This document shows, in pieces, positions 48,501-59,510 of a stretch of 64,000 bases of DNA. The notes under the pieces were generated by a model. It was not told where the DNA came from and ran no database searches. It saw only the letters and a program-made list of their open reading frames with translations. Every line of letters starts with the position of its first letter. The first letter of the stretch is position 1. The position numbers were made by a program, and so were the translations under genes. The stretch is from Cunninghamia lanceolata (lineage: Eukaryota; Streptophyta; Pinopsida; Cupressales; Cupressaceae): NCBI GenBank assembly GCA_027924645.1, contig BSBN01000233.1:11488501-11552500 (forward strand). Reading direction: 5' to 3'.

Positions 48501-49865
48501 CCTTTGATATCTTCTTCTTCTGGCTTCTGCTTCATCCTCACAATCTTCCCTGAAGTCTTCTATGTGCCTCTTATGAATAAGCTTCCCTATTATTTTCTGT
48601 ATCCTCCCATAAGGATCATATGGTCTAATCAGTGGGAATGGCTGCAACTGCATTTTATTCAAACTGACCATCACCTTCTTGATACTTTCTGAGTCTGGGC
48701 ACATGTACCAGCCAATGGTCACTGGAAACAATATTGGTGGTATTTTCTGAGCATCCTTATACGTTTTCAGCATTGTGGAGCTCTACCTTATGAATTCCAT
48801 TAATACCACTGCATCAGTGGGGTATCTTTTTAGCATGAGGGGATGTCCTTCAAAACTCTCAATTCTCATGTAGGAAAATGTAGTAAATTGAATATACCAG
48901 GCTCCATGCCTATAGATTATTTCTTGAGCCTCCATGCTTAATCTTTTTGTCCTGTCCTCCTCCATGGTTCTCACTAGATGCATAGAGAATGCATCATTCA
49001 CCAATTTATAGTCCTGGAGGTAGTTAATTCTCTGCAATTGGGGATGATGATCCTAGATGTGAGCATCATTGGTGGTTCCACCAATCTTACCAACTGTTGT
49101 TAATGCATCAAATGTGCCTTTGTAAGGACAGGAGTAGACAATGTATGATGTCATATAGAAGGAACAATCTGAACCTCCCAGGTTCATCAACTGCTCATGT
49201 AGAGCATCGCTTATTAATTGGCGCCATAGTGGCTTGGTTTCTGCATATATGCACATCAACATGACACTATACATCCAATCTTTAAAACTACCAGCATTAG
49301 GTTGGCCTATCACCATGCTAAGCAATGCAATCATGTACTGATATTCTTCATCAAAATCATATTTATACAGGTGCACAGGGAGTTTGGTTGCTGTAGGATA
49401 TGTGCTATTCTGAGCCCTCCACTGATACATGGTTTTTCTTGCATTCTTCTTATTGTTTTCATATTCAATCTCAAACTTCTTCAAGTCTATGCTGTTAACC
49501 TTCCTGCCCAATGGCCGTCCAAATGTCTTGGAGAGACCCTTGATGGACAGGTCTGCATATATTCTTCCATGCTTTACGACCTGTCTGGTTTCTAGATTGT
49601 AGTTCTGGGCACATTCAATGACTAGCTCTGGGGATTCCATGGAGTACGGAAAACCAGCCGCATTCCACATTCCGGACATGAACACTGCATCCAGCAAAGT
49701 GCTTCTATTCTTTTCATCATTCATCTTGGCGGACTAGGCCTCCAAAGTGGTACTCCCATGATGTGTATCTTTTATGGCACCATATTTAAATAGGACCCCT
49801 CTAGGAGATGCGAACATGGGCATGCTAAACTCAGCTTCACACTTTGCTAACCTCTTGTCAGCCAT
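45578..49865 (-). pseudogene. LTR ORF, M copy: ~1,430-codon protein encoded within the LTR
   Basis: ATG at 49865 (MADKRLAKCEAEFSMPMF), end DDAS then TGA at 45578. Order: an unrecognised, folded-looking N-terminal part to about residue 420 (blocks DLSIKGLSKTFGRPLGRKV, NNKKNARKTMYQWRAQNS, GTFDALTTVGKIGGTTNDAH); a basic/charged middle with KRPPRGKK and FKRKRKAPQ...PPKKPRTS, which look like nuclear localisation signals; a long acidic His/Asp/Glu-rich region (HDHH, DEHHEEE); and a C-terminal coiled-coil-like part (KVDKLQMETGKRSFQLEKIL). Decay: stops at about ten places and two one-base losses near 46490 and 45870. I recognise no family. A nuclear, possibly nucleic-acid-associated protein is an inference from composition only. 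Confidence 0.75.
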
Positions 49866-49871
49866 GGATAT

Positions 49872-50056
49872 CTGCGATTAACAAGATTTGTCTTACAATG
49901 GGTATTCACATACATGCAGATAACATTTATCTTTACTAACATCATGCATACTATATTTATTTTTAGCATTTTCCTATCATGGGATGCATAAACTAGAACC
50001 TATAACACCATACCTAATTATACAGAAGTGACAGGATGAGAGTTTCAATTACTTAC
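49872..50056 (-). other. Candidate 5'-leader intron of the LTR ORF, M copy
   Basis: Donor CCAG|GTAAGTAATT at 50056 and acceptor TTAATCGCAG|ATATCCATG ending at 49872, 185 nt apart, six bases before the ATG. Both signals and the spacing are kept in LTR-L. Confidence 0.5.
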
Positions 50057-50576
50057 CTGGTTATGCAGATCCGTTTATACCAGTAGTTTTCTGAAAATGC
50101 TCTTAATGCTGGTGATAATCACGTGTTTCTTCCTGCCTGTAAGCTCTGTTCGTACAAGTATTGCCTGTATGAGGGTTTAGATACTGGCGCTCTGTAAAAA
50201 TGATTTAATCGCAAGGTAAGTTTAAAAATGGCGATGAATTTACCTTTTAACCTTGCAATTAGGGCGAAATTAGGGTGAACCCTAATAGATTAGATTTTAT
50301 TCGTTGATCTTTCGCACGGAAACTCAGGATTTCACTAGGTGTTTCATCAGGCTTTGTGGTCGGCAGGAACTACCTACCAGCTCTGCGTGCATTAAATTTC
50401 AATGGCAGCAATGGGAGTGGGGTGATATCCATATGACAGGATATATTCGAATACATGAGGATATTTGGATATCAGGTGATATTTTCAAATATCACCCCAA
50501 GTGCAATGTGATCATCCTCCTTAAGATGAAAGACTATCTTCTACAAGATCGAGCGATGAATGCACCCTTGGGTCGT

Positions 50577-50585
50577 GTTTTATAC
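50577..50585 (-). promoter_or_regulatory. Upstream TATA box of LTR-M
   Basis: GTATAAAAC on the minus strand, about 0.7 kb before the LTR-ORF start and about 90 nt downstream of a TGACGTCA element (50676-50683). Confidence 0.5.
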
Positions 50586-51627
50586 ATCAGGAGGATATTT
50601 CAATATATCGGGTGATGTTACAAAAATGATGATGATCAGATAAACAATAACCTTCTCCCTCTCGGAATATCAAGATGACGTCACCCAGATACTCGCTCAG
50701 TATATTGCTATGGCGTCATGATGTCATCGTCATGTTATACGAGGAGGATCGTGTTTAAGAAATATGCACCCGAGAAGTAAATGTGATGATTATGTCATTG
50801 TCATGTTTTTTTCTTGGTTTATCAGACTTGAATGACATCATCAGGATAATGGCTTAGGGGGATATTTCGTAGCAGGAGGATATTTGAGGGATATTGGGTT
50901 ACATTGAAAAATATGACCCTCGCGAAATACATAGGGCTGTTGACGGGTAAAGGTCATTATCACCTAAAAATTGACGTCTGGACATTTGGACCGCATGATT
51001 TATCGAGTGATAAATTAGATCACGGTGATCTTCTGTAATATGACGGATGTCAAGAAATATGATCCTCCCCCTATGGGTATCAGGTTTGACTAGGATTTTG
51101 ACCATTCATAACTTTCACATCCTAATGAATATCAGGGTGATGTAAAAGGCAAACTTGCATGAAATTTGATGCTCTTTCTAAATATAAGGTTATTGGTATG
51201 AAATATGAATTTTGACAAACTAACCTCATGATGATGACTTACCCAGCCTCCCCATGCATGATGATCTACATGACTTACTTTTACCAAACTGCCGAAAAGC
51301 ACAAAAACAAGCCAAGCAAAAGTTGGGTCCCTGTTTTGTCAAGTCAAAATGGGGTGTGTTGTGTAACCACACAACAACTTGCCACCAAAGAAAACAAATA
51401 AATTCCAATGATTCAAGTGATGTAATCACATTCATTCATAGTATTCTAATTCTTTCTAAGCATAAGCATCATGGTCTTCTGAATGTTAAAAGTTCATCAT
51501 GGTAACGATAATAACAAAGGATCATGTGTGTGCAACTGATTATTTATCTTCATCTTGAAAGTAAGTTGAAAACATAAGTAACTGGTGTTAAACTACATAG
51601 TTGGAGATCATCCCTCATAGCCAACCT

Positions 51628-51737
51628 AGATAGAGCCTTGCTGCCAGTAGGCGTCCATAGCCCCAGCAAGGTTATCTATACAATCTCCCTAAGTAGAGCC
51701 CTACTACCAGCAGGCATTCATAGCCCTGGTAGAGTTA
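51628..51737 (-). other. Twin stem-loop motif, C2 copy
   Basis: Module 1 (51737-51690) has CUCUAC facing GUAGGG where C1 has GUGGGG, so pairing is kept. Module 2 is at 51673-51628. Confidence 0.6.
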
Positions 51738-52229
51738 CTTAGATGGCCTAATTTTATTTCTTTTCTGATTTTCTTTAAAATTTGTATCTGATATCATCAT
51801 GTCAGCTCATTTGTACAAGGTATATTCACTTGCAACTTTAGGTTGGAGATTGTATTTGTAGCAAGGGAGTCCCTTTAGATTTTTCACTTAACACCTATAC
51901 TTGTATTTTCAACAAACCCAAGGCTATTATGTGTTTTATTGTGATTGACTCACTTTGATCAAGAAAGGCACCTTGATGAAAGGATATCATAAACCTGATC
52001 ATGAATACTTCTTAGAATAAATCATAACCTATGTTTAAATTTGATCTCATCACTTGAATCCTAAGAATTTAGTTATTTTCTAGGATAATAAGTTTCCTCA
52101 TCTTGACTAGCCAAAACAAAACTCAACCAACAAACAAAACAAGCAAACAAACAAACACCAACAAAAACACAACTGTACAGGCAGCTATACAAATGTACAT
52201 TATGATACACATGACAGCTATAAAGTCAC

Positions 52230-53417
52230 TTAGGCTTGGAAATAATGTGTGAGAAATTGTCCATTGACTGGCAGTGGGACATCCTCACCTGTCAGATTCT
52301 TCAGCCTATAAGTGTTGTCTCCTAGTATCTCAGAAATTTGAAAGGAACCTACCCATAATCTGTCAAATTTGCCATGGTCACCTTTCCTCTCATGGGCTTT
52401 ATCCCACATCAGGACTAGATCAGATATTCTGAAAGCTTGAACTTTGGCCCTTTTGTCAAACCAGTGTTTGACAACAGCCTGATGTTTTGCAAAGTGGTCA
52501 ATTGCTTGACTTCTTTTCTCTTCCAGGTGCATCAGTTGAAGCAACCTGACTTCTTGTTTATTGTCTATGCCTATGTATTCTTGGGCAAACTACAGGGTAG
52601 GAATTTTCAAGTTTACAAGGAGGATAGGATCTTACCCATATACTAAGTGAAAAGGTGAGTTTCCTAAGGTAGTTTTCATTCTAGTTCTGTCTACCCATAA
52701 GACATACTTCAGAAATGAGTTCCATTCCCTAGGGTTCTTCTCTATTAATTTTCTTATGATATTCAACAAATTTTTGTTGGTGGATTCTGCCAATCCATTC
52801 CCTTGGGGATAATAGTTGGATGAAAACTTGAGTATGATCCCATGATCAAAAGCCCAACTTGACAATTTAGTTGAAGTGAAAGCAGAACCATTATCACTTA
52901 CTAGAGCATAAGGAATTCCATACCTGGTGACAATGTTGCTTTCCATAAATTTGATAACATCATCTGCAGCACAAGTTTTGCTGCTGACCACTTCAGTCCA
53001 TCTAGTGCAATAGTCAGTAATTGTTAAGACATACCTATGGCCTGATGATGACGGAGGATTGATTGGTCCTATGAAGTCCATGCCCCATTGTGCAAATGGG
53101 CGCTCTTCCATCACTGGCTGCAAGGGTTGTGTAGCATATTTCTCTCTATTGGCAGCAACCTAGCATACATGACAACATTTAACATGTTCACCTGTATCCT
53201 TAAAAATTGTGGGCCAATAATATCCTACTCTGAGGATTGCATGTGTTGTGGCCAAAGCTGATCCATGTGTTGTTCCGAACTTGTCATGTAACTCTGATAA
53301 AACCCTATTTGCTTCTAGCTTTTCTAAGCATCTCAGGTATATTCCTTCATAATTCTTCTTGAACAGGATTCCTCCCTTCATCATATATTCTTGTGACCTT
53401 ATCTTCAAGGCTCTTCT
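52230..53417 (-). pseudogene. pol: Integrase of C2
   Basis: Zinc-binding region with HDKFGTTHGS and KCCHVC, catalytic core with WGMDFIGPI, VSDNGSAF and GNGLAESTNK (all three acidic residues present), and a C-terminal domain at 52544-52230 (RISDLVLMWDKAHERKGDHG...LWVGSFQISEILGDNTYRL). Stops lie near 53159 and 52630. It is the fuller of the two C integrases. Confidence 0.87.
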
Positions 53418-53513
53418 CTATGAAGCCTGCAGTCTTGGAGGACACCTTCCAGTAATTAGGATGTGCTTGATATCTGCATACCATTCCTTATTGTCCTTAG
53501 CATTGATAACATA

Positions 53514-54485
53514 CTACTGACTTATGATGTTTGGATCAATCTTTGGTATCATTTGACTTAGAGCCTGTCCTCTTACCAATTTCATTGGTGTAATCTCCAT
53601 GTCATACTCTTGTAAAACTGTAATCCACTTGGCTCTTTTTTCACCAGGCTCACTCTGCATTAGCAACATTTTCACTGCTGCATCAGGCACTACTGCAATC
53701 ACTATGCTTCTTAGTATATAATGCCCAAATTTCTTTACTACCCTGACCAATGCAAGTGCATGTCTTTCAACATCTACATATCTCAATTCAGCATCCTTGA
53801 AGGGACAGCTCATGAAAGCAATTGGTTTTTCTTCTTTCTCTTCATTCCTTTGAGTCAACACTGCTGCAGAGGTATGTTCTAAGGCAAATGAATAAATGTA
53901 GAAGTCCTTTGTGTAGTCTGGGCTGATGAGGACAGGAGCATCTGATATGGCTTTCTTTATGTCTTCAAAGGCTACCTTGGCTTCTACTGTCCACTCAATC
54001 TTTGCATCCTTCTTCAGCACACTTCTGAGATCTGCTACATGATTCCCCCTTTCTTTGGAGAATACTGTCAGGTCATCCATGTATTTGACTATACACTTTC
54101 CTATTAAGCCTCTGAAGGCTATGTCCATTGCTCACTGGACTGTAGCTCCAGCACTTATTAGCCCGAATGGCATACGTCTATAAGCAAAGATCCCCCACTT
54201 TGTGGTGAAGGTAGTCTTGAGCCTATCAATCTTGTCAACCATGACCTGATTGTACCCTGAGAAGCCATCTAGAAAGGACATCATTTTAGCTCCATTGACA
54301 ATCTATAGAACTTCATCTAATGAGGGTAAAGGATAATTATCCTTCTTTGATGCTCTGTTCAGGTTCCTGAAGTCTACACATAGTCTAATGTCTCCATTCT
54401 TTTTTCTTACTGGCACTAGATTGGCCACCCAATTGGAGTGCCTCACAGGAAATATTATCCTGGCATTTAATAATTTCTTGACTTC
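53514..54485 (-). pseudogene. pol: RT and RNase H of C2
   Basis: RT blocks are present (54460-54060), including SFLDGFSGYNQV with the catalytic Asp and YMDDLTVFSKERG. RT then passes from ADLRSVL directly to KKDAKIEWT, lacking the thumb/connection. RNase H follows: FYIYSFALEHTSAAVLTQRN, AELRYVDVERHALALV, and KRAKWITVLQEYDMEI. In RNase H the usual first catalytic Asp position reads as part of ALEHTSAA, so activity is doubtful. Confidence 0.83.
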
Positions 54486-54964
54486 TTAAAAAATTATTGG
54501 TTCAGGCAAAGCATTAACTGGTCTTTGCTTCTGTCTGAAAGGTTTAGCATCTGGCTTGAGAGGTATAGTGTGAGTTATGACTGATGTGTCATATGTCTTC
54601 AGCTCATCATAAGTCCATGCAATTACATGGATGTAATCTTTGAGGGCCTGAATTATTCCTTCTAACTCTTTTGGTGTGCAAACCTTACCAATCAAGACAT
54701 TTCTCTTGTCTTCACTTTGTCCAATATTCACTTGTGAATATTGACCTCCATCAGCTTTGGGAAGATCCTTTTGTTTCAGCATATTATCCAAATCAAAGGC
54801 TCTTTCTAATTCAATCATATCTTTGGGAATCTTGTTACCAGGTAACTCTAATATTTCATCTTCTTCCCAAACATGATCTTCCACATTATTCTCATCTATG
54901 ATCTGAGCATCAAATATATCTCTGTTAGAGATAAAATCAAGGATGTGTTGATCATCATCAAAGA
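54486..54964 (-). pseudogene. pol: Pol linker of C2 between aRNH and RT
   Basis: EDHVWEEDEILELPGNK...IELERAFDLDNML then TPKELEGIIQALKDYIHVIA and PLKPDAKPFRQKQRP, the N-terminal approach to RT. It ends at the TAA 54486-54488 shared with C1. Confidence 0.75.
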
Positions 54965-54965
54965 C

Positions 54966-55533
54966 CTACAGATTAGTAACATTATCAGGTACTGAGGGTA
55001 CTGATACCAATTCTACTAAAAATCTTTTTAGGCCTGATATAGATAATGGCTTCAGTGTACTGATAGCTTGGGCAAGTGCATCTGCCCTATGGTTTTGTTC
55101 TCTAGGAACGTGGGTGATATTAAATGCATCAAAGTCTTCAATCAAATCCCACACTCTGCAATTTCTTATAGTTGCAAGAGTAGATTCCTCTTACTTGTCT
55201 GACAACTAATTTTGAGTCTCCAAAAACATGTAGAATTTTTACCTTCTTCTTGAGAGCAAATAATATCCCATGAATCAGATCTTCATACTCTGTCACATTG
55301 TTAGTACAGGGGAACTGTAATCTGTTAGCAGCTAAATAGGATTTTCTTGATGGATCGACAAGATCAATCCATACTCTAGCTCCTTGCTTAGACTTAGATC
55401 CATCAAATCTTAGAGTCCAAGATTTATCTTCAACATGAGGCTTAGCTGAACCTTTGCTTTTCTTTGTAGCTCTGGTAGCTGCTCCACCTGATATCCACTT
55501 TAGTTTAGGAATTTCAGTTTTCTCAGACTTCAT
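54966..55533 (-). pseudogene. pol: aRNH of C2, upstream of RT
   Basis: WTLRFDGSKSKQGARVWIDL, FPCTNNVTEYEDLIHGILFA, VFGDSKLVVRQVRG and HVPREQNHRADALAQA occur in order. A 14-bp deletion near 55155 relative to C1 shifts the frame. The Glu block reads TEYED here. Confidence 0.8.
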
Positions 55534-55566
55534 CCTTTCTCTCTCTTTGGAAGCTGATTTTTCTTC

Positions 55567-56571
55567 TTATTTTTCATCATCAGGAGAATGATCCTTTGGA
55601 TCAGGGTCTGTATGTCCTTTTAAAATATGTAGGCATAGCGAATAGATAGTCTCTGAGTGAGGTGCCTCATGCAACCTACACCATCCTTCAATTAGTGCAT
55701 CGTGTGGATGCCTCTTTTGTTTTATCATCTTCTTAATTTTCCCTGATAAAAACTCTTCAAATCTGGTCAGGTTACTACCTTTGTCTTCATAAGACAGTTC
55801 ATAATCTGACTCCATTAGACAATCACTTCCAGGGGTGATCTTTTCTTTCTTCTTAACATTTATCTAGTCGCATACCAAAATTTCTTCTATTCTCTGCATA
55901 TGATCTTCATCATAATTTGTCATCTTTTCTGTGGTTCCTGCAGAAGACAAACAAGAATCAGTATCATCATCATCACTAGATGTAGAAGTTACCTCAGAAT
56001 ATGATGAAGATGATGCCTCAATGCATGCCTGCTCTAGCATCATCATGTCTAAGCATGTTTCACAAGTCTTTTCTGAATGTGCATCATCATGTAATCTGCA
56101 CCAACCATCAATCAGAATGTCATGAACAGGAATACTTAATAACTGACAATGTTTTACCTGTTTGGACAAATGCATCTCAAAGTTTCTGAAGTGATCTATT
56201 TCATTCTCATTCTCAAAATTATTATCAGGTTCTACAACTAGCATGTCTTCCTGATGATCATGATGATGATGATGATGATGATGAAAGTCAAGCATCAGGA
56301 TCTCTTCTATCCTGATAGTCTGTGGTCTAATGGCATAAACTCCAGGTTCAACATTTACATACAAGATCTCATTTGTTTTGTTATATTTGGTTATCATGTG
56401 CTTCATTCTAGGTTCAGCATCTATTCTTATCTGGTTAGGTATACCTTTCCAAGGCAACCACATGTGACTGAAGTCAGTAGACATATATCCATTCAAAGTC
56501 TTTGACTAGTCCCTACTAAGTAGCATCCCATATGTGTCAGGTATGTTGACTACCTGAATATCGATGTAATA
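55567..56571 (-). pseudogene. pol: Pol spacer of C2 with two CHHC modules
   Basis: The first module WCRLHDDAHSEKTCETCL (near 56105-56050) is intact. In the second, WCRLHEAPHSETIYSLCL (near 55690-55635), the third ligand Cys is Tyr, where C1 keeps Cys. A His8 run (about 56262-56285) arises from an ATG/CAT microsatellite. Stops at 55864-55866 and 55567-55569 are shared with C1. Confidence 0.72.
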
Positions 56572-57240
56572 CTAAATCTTGGGATCTGATGCTAATTGCA
56601 TGTGTATATGAGTCAGTTCTCCTATTACACTCACTTCTGTCTTATCTAGTTGTGTCACCTTCTTTAAGGATTTAGCAGGATGCAGTCCTAAAGCATTGCA
56701 TATAGACAAGGGCATCACATTTGTAGATGCACCTGAATCCACTAAATAGTTGTGTAAATTCTTGCTAAACATCCTTATAGTGAGGAAGAAAGGTGGTGAC
56801 TCACTTTTATCTTAGTATAACATTATGTGGGAGGTTTCTACAGCTTGGACAGTAGCTGGCACTTTATGTTTGATATTACTATCTCTAGTAGCATGATCTT
56901 TACTACTAGATTGGCCTGGTGAGTGATTATCCTCCTTAGGAGCAAGATCATCAAGTGATTTCATGAAAGCCTTCTTAAATGTAGGAGTTTTCAACAATTC
57001 TGACAGAGACATGTTGATCTTTACCTTCTTCATTTCATCTGCCAGATATGTGATAAGTTTATCAGACTCATGAGTTAGGCCAACAGTTTTTGACACTATA
57101 TTCTGTGGTGACAGATATTTTGCATTTACCTTTGGAAATCCCAGATTATTACTTGCCTTGGGATCAGGAGGTGTGTTAAAGTTATTCAGAGGCGAGGAAC
57201 AGGTTAATAGACCAGTAGGTCTGTTGGAATTACTTCTCAA
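56572..57240 (-). pseudogene. pol: Aspartic protease region of C2
   Basis: YLVDSGASTNVMPLSICNAL carries the active-site DSGA. The preceding part (NLGFPKVNAKYLSPQN...THESDKLITYLADEMKKVK) links gag to protease in one frame. A stop near 56812 splits it. Confidence 0.82.
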
Positions 57241-57267
57241 ATTATAATTATACTTGCCAAGGTATTG

Positions 57268-59042
57268 CTACTGGTATGCATGCACCTCTTCATGTTCAGT
57301 GGAAGGCTCATTTTCATCTTCAAAGGGGAAGACATAATTTGACTCAAAAGCCATGGCTGATTCTTCACAAGCCTGGGTATAATGCTGGTGAGATGACACA
57401 GTCTGCTGATGATGATGATCAGTATAGCTCTCTAATACAAATGTAGAGTCATATCCACAAGGGACAATTTCATTTCCTTCCACCCGAGGTGGATTCCTAG
57501 AGGTGTTAGATACTTTCATCTGGAAGATGCTGGCAACAATTCTAAATTGTGGACAGTCCAATTCTGCATGAGCATTTGTATTGTGTATTCTGCACCAATT
57601 GGTGAGGGCTACCTTAGCAAGATTGACTCTAGTAGTCTGTTTGGCTTCACTAGGTGGTTGATTATCTAAGGGTGATGGTAGTGAGCCATTATTTGGTCTG
57701 GAGTTCCATACTCTAGGCTATCTCTAAGGATTATTGTTATTTCCACCACTATTATTGAAATTACTGTTGTTGTACCCTCTGTCAGGATAATTTGGTCTGT
57801 CATTGTTATAACCTCTATTTTGGTTAGGCTGAGAATAGAAGTTTTGATTTCTCAGATGAGTGACCTCTGTAGTTAATTTTCTTAGTTGAGTAGAGATTTC
57901 TTTGATTTCTTCCTTCTCTTCTTGAGCTTTAGCCACTACATTTTCAATTTGAGGCTTGAAGAAAGAGGATCCATGATTATTGTTGGATAGGTCAGCACCC
58001 TGAGGCGTCTAAGTTTGTGTAGGATATTGTGGTGTCTGGCCATTCCCATTAGGAGGTGGCATGATACTTAATGGAGGTACTTGCAAGGGTGCTGGCATGA
58101 TTACTGGAGGTATCATAGCTCCATTAGGATATTGCTGAGCTAGATACTGTTGTGCCAGATATGCAGGATATTGTGGAGGATAAGTTGGATACATGCTAGG
58201 CAATGTCGGGAATGCAACATTTAGAGTAGGAGTAGGGACTAACTGCTAATTTACTTTGATAGCTTCTTGAAAAGCTCCTGTCAAGGTAGTGATTTTGGGG
58301 TGTGTTCTTCTGATGAACATGGAAGTCAATGGATCCAGAGCTGAGTAATAGATACTCCTAGTAGTAGCATCTGCTACAGTATATGGAGCAACTAACTTGG
58401 ATAGCATTTTCTAGAACCTAGCATTGAAATTGGCAATAGGTTCTCCTTCAAACCTCTTGATTGTGGCAAATAGGTGATAGTTCATTGAAGGATCAATTGG
58501 TATTTTGAACCTATCAGTAAAAGCTTTCTCTAGGACAACCCATGAACCAACAGAACTCTGACCAAGACTAATAAACCAATTATAAGCCTCTTCCCCTAGG
58601 GAAAAAGGAAATAATTTGCATACAACATCTTGATGTTCTATTCTGGCCCTAAAGCAGACCTCTTTAAAGGTTCTGATATGATCATCAGCATCCTGATAAG
58701 GATGATATTTTGAACAAAGTTTGTCTAGATTATTTGGCAACTCATGATATGCAGTAAAGGTCAAAGGTGACTCTGCAGTAAAGAAAGACATTGCAATCGG
58801 AGGAGGTTGAGCCTGTGGTATAGTTGGCTGAGGTTGGACCTGGGGTTGAGATTGAACAGGAGGCGTCACAGATATCCCAGAAGGTATTTGCAAACCAACT
58901 AGAGTCACAGGAGGAGGTTCTAGTGAAGCTCCTGATGCACTAGACCCTGGAGTGTGATGGATGTCTACAGTTCTAGGTCTGAACCCTCTAATAGGTAGTT
59001 CTTCAAAGATTCCACTAGATCTAGACCTGGTATTTATCCTGT
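57268..59042 (-). pseudogene. gag: Gag of C2
   Basis: N-terminal Pro/Gln-rich region (VTPPVQSQPQVQPQPTIPQ), capsid-like domain (CKLFPFSLGEEAYNWF), Pro/Tyr-rich and Asn-rich segments, then CHHC finger WCRIHNTNAHAELDCPQF near 57600-57545. C2 keeps the frame lost in C1 near 43940. Stops include 58411, the shared TAG 58246-58248, and 57724. Confidence 0.82.
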
Positions 59043-59487
59043 GAGCCAGGATTTCTCAATTTTGAGGCAAATTGGCTGGAACTTTACAAATATCAGTTGA
59101 AATTCACCAGCTCAGGTGATATTTGCTATCGGATGACTGATCTAACTAGATATTTGTGAAATATTTGCAAAGATAATGCAAATATGAAGTGATAACGGGG
59201 TATGATGACTTCTACCATAGGGTATCAAGTTTCTAAAGCAAAGCTCTTCAAATCTTGAACAAATTTACCTAACATTGGTTGATATTTGTGAATTCCTGAT
59301 GATCTACTGTAAAGCTTGTAATATTTATGTTTGATCTGGAAATCTTTACACAGGATGAGCATCTACAAGCTTGCTACAGTAAATACTTGAGCAATATTTG
59401 GAATTCATGAATGCATTCAAGGTTACCTTACTCTCTGCATCATCAAACCTAAAAAAAATGATGATGAATGTCTTCTTTCAGATAAAG
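59043..59487 (-). other. Leader of C2
   Basis: Collinear with 44127-44551. Non-coding. Confidence 0.55.
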
Positions 59488-59505
59488 GCCCTCCTTCTAG
59501 CGCTA
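59488..59505 (-). other. Primer-binding site of C2 (altered)
   Basis: Minus strand TAGCGCTAGAAGGAGGGC. The first three bases read TAG, not TGG, which would weaken pairing to a CCA end. Confidence 0.68.
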
Positions 59506-59510
59506 ATTTA

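Larger units (their letters stand above)
44575..51376 (-). repeat. LTR-M of array C (6802 bp, coding)
   Basis: Start TGTTGTGTGG at 51376, end CCAACA at 44575. It is preceded by GGCAAGT and followed by the primer site. In order (minus strand): ~1.5 kb regulatory region with TGACGTCA at 50676-50683 and a TATA at 50577-50585, the ~1,430-codon ORF 49865-45578, a TATA at 45398-45407, and ~0.8 kb to the end. It is the only complete, uninterrupted LTR of the array. Confidence 0.9.

Noticed and set aside
44575..51376. Reading the LTR ORF as a separate element inserted between two solo LTR halves
   Set aside because: The ORF and its flanks are collinear in three LTRs with no terminal repeats or target duplications at the ORF edges, so it belongs to the LTR itself.
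56254..56505. Met-rich + strand frame opposite the C2 spacer
   Set aside because: Shadow of the ATG/CAT microsatellite on the other strand, where it encodes a His run in the spacer frame.
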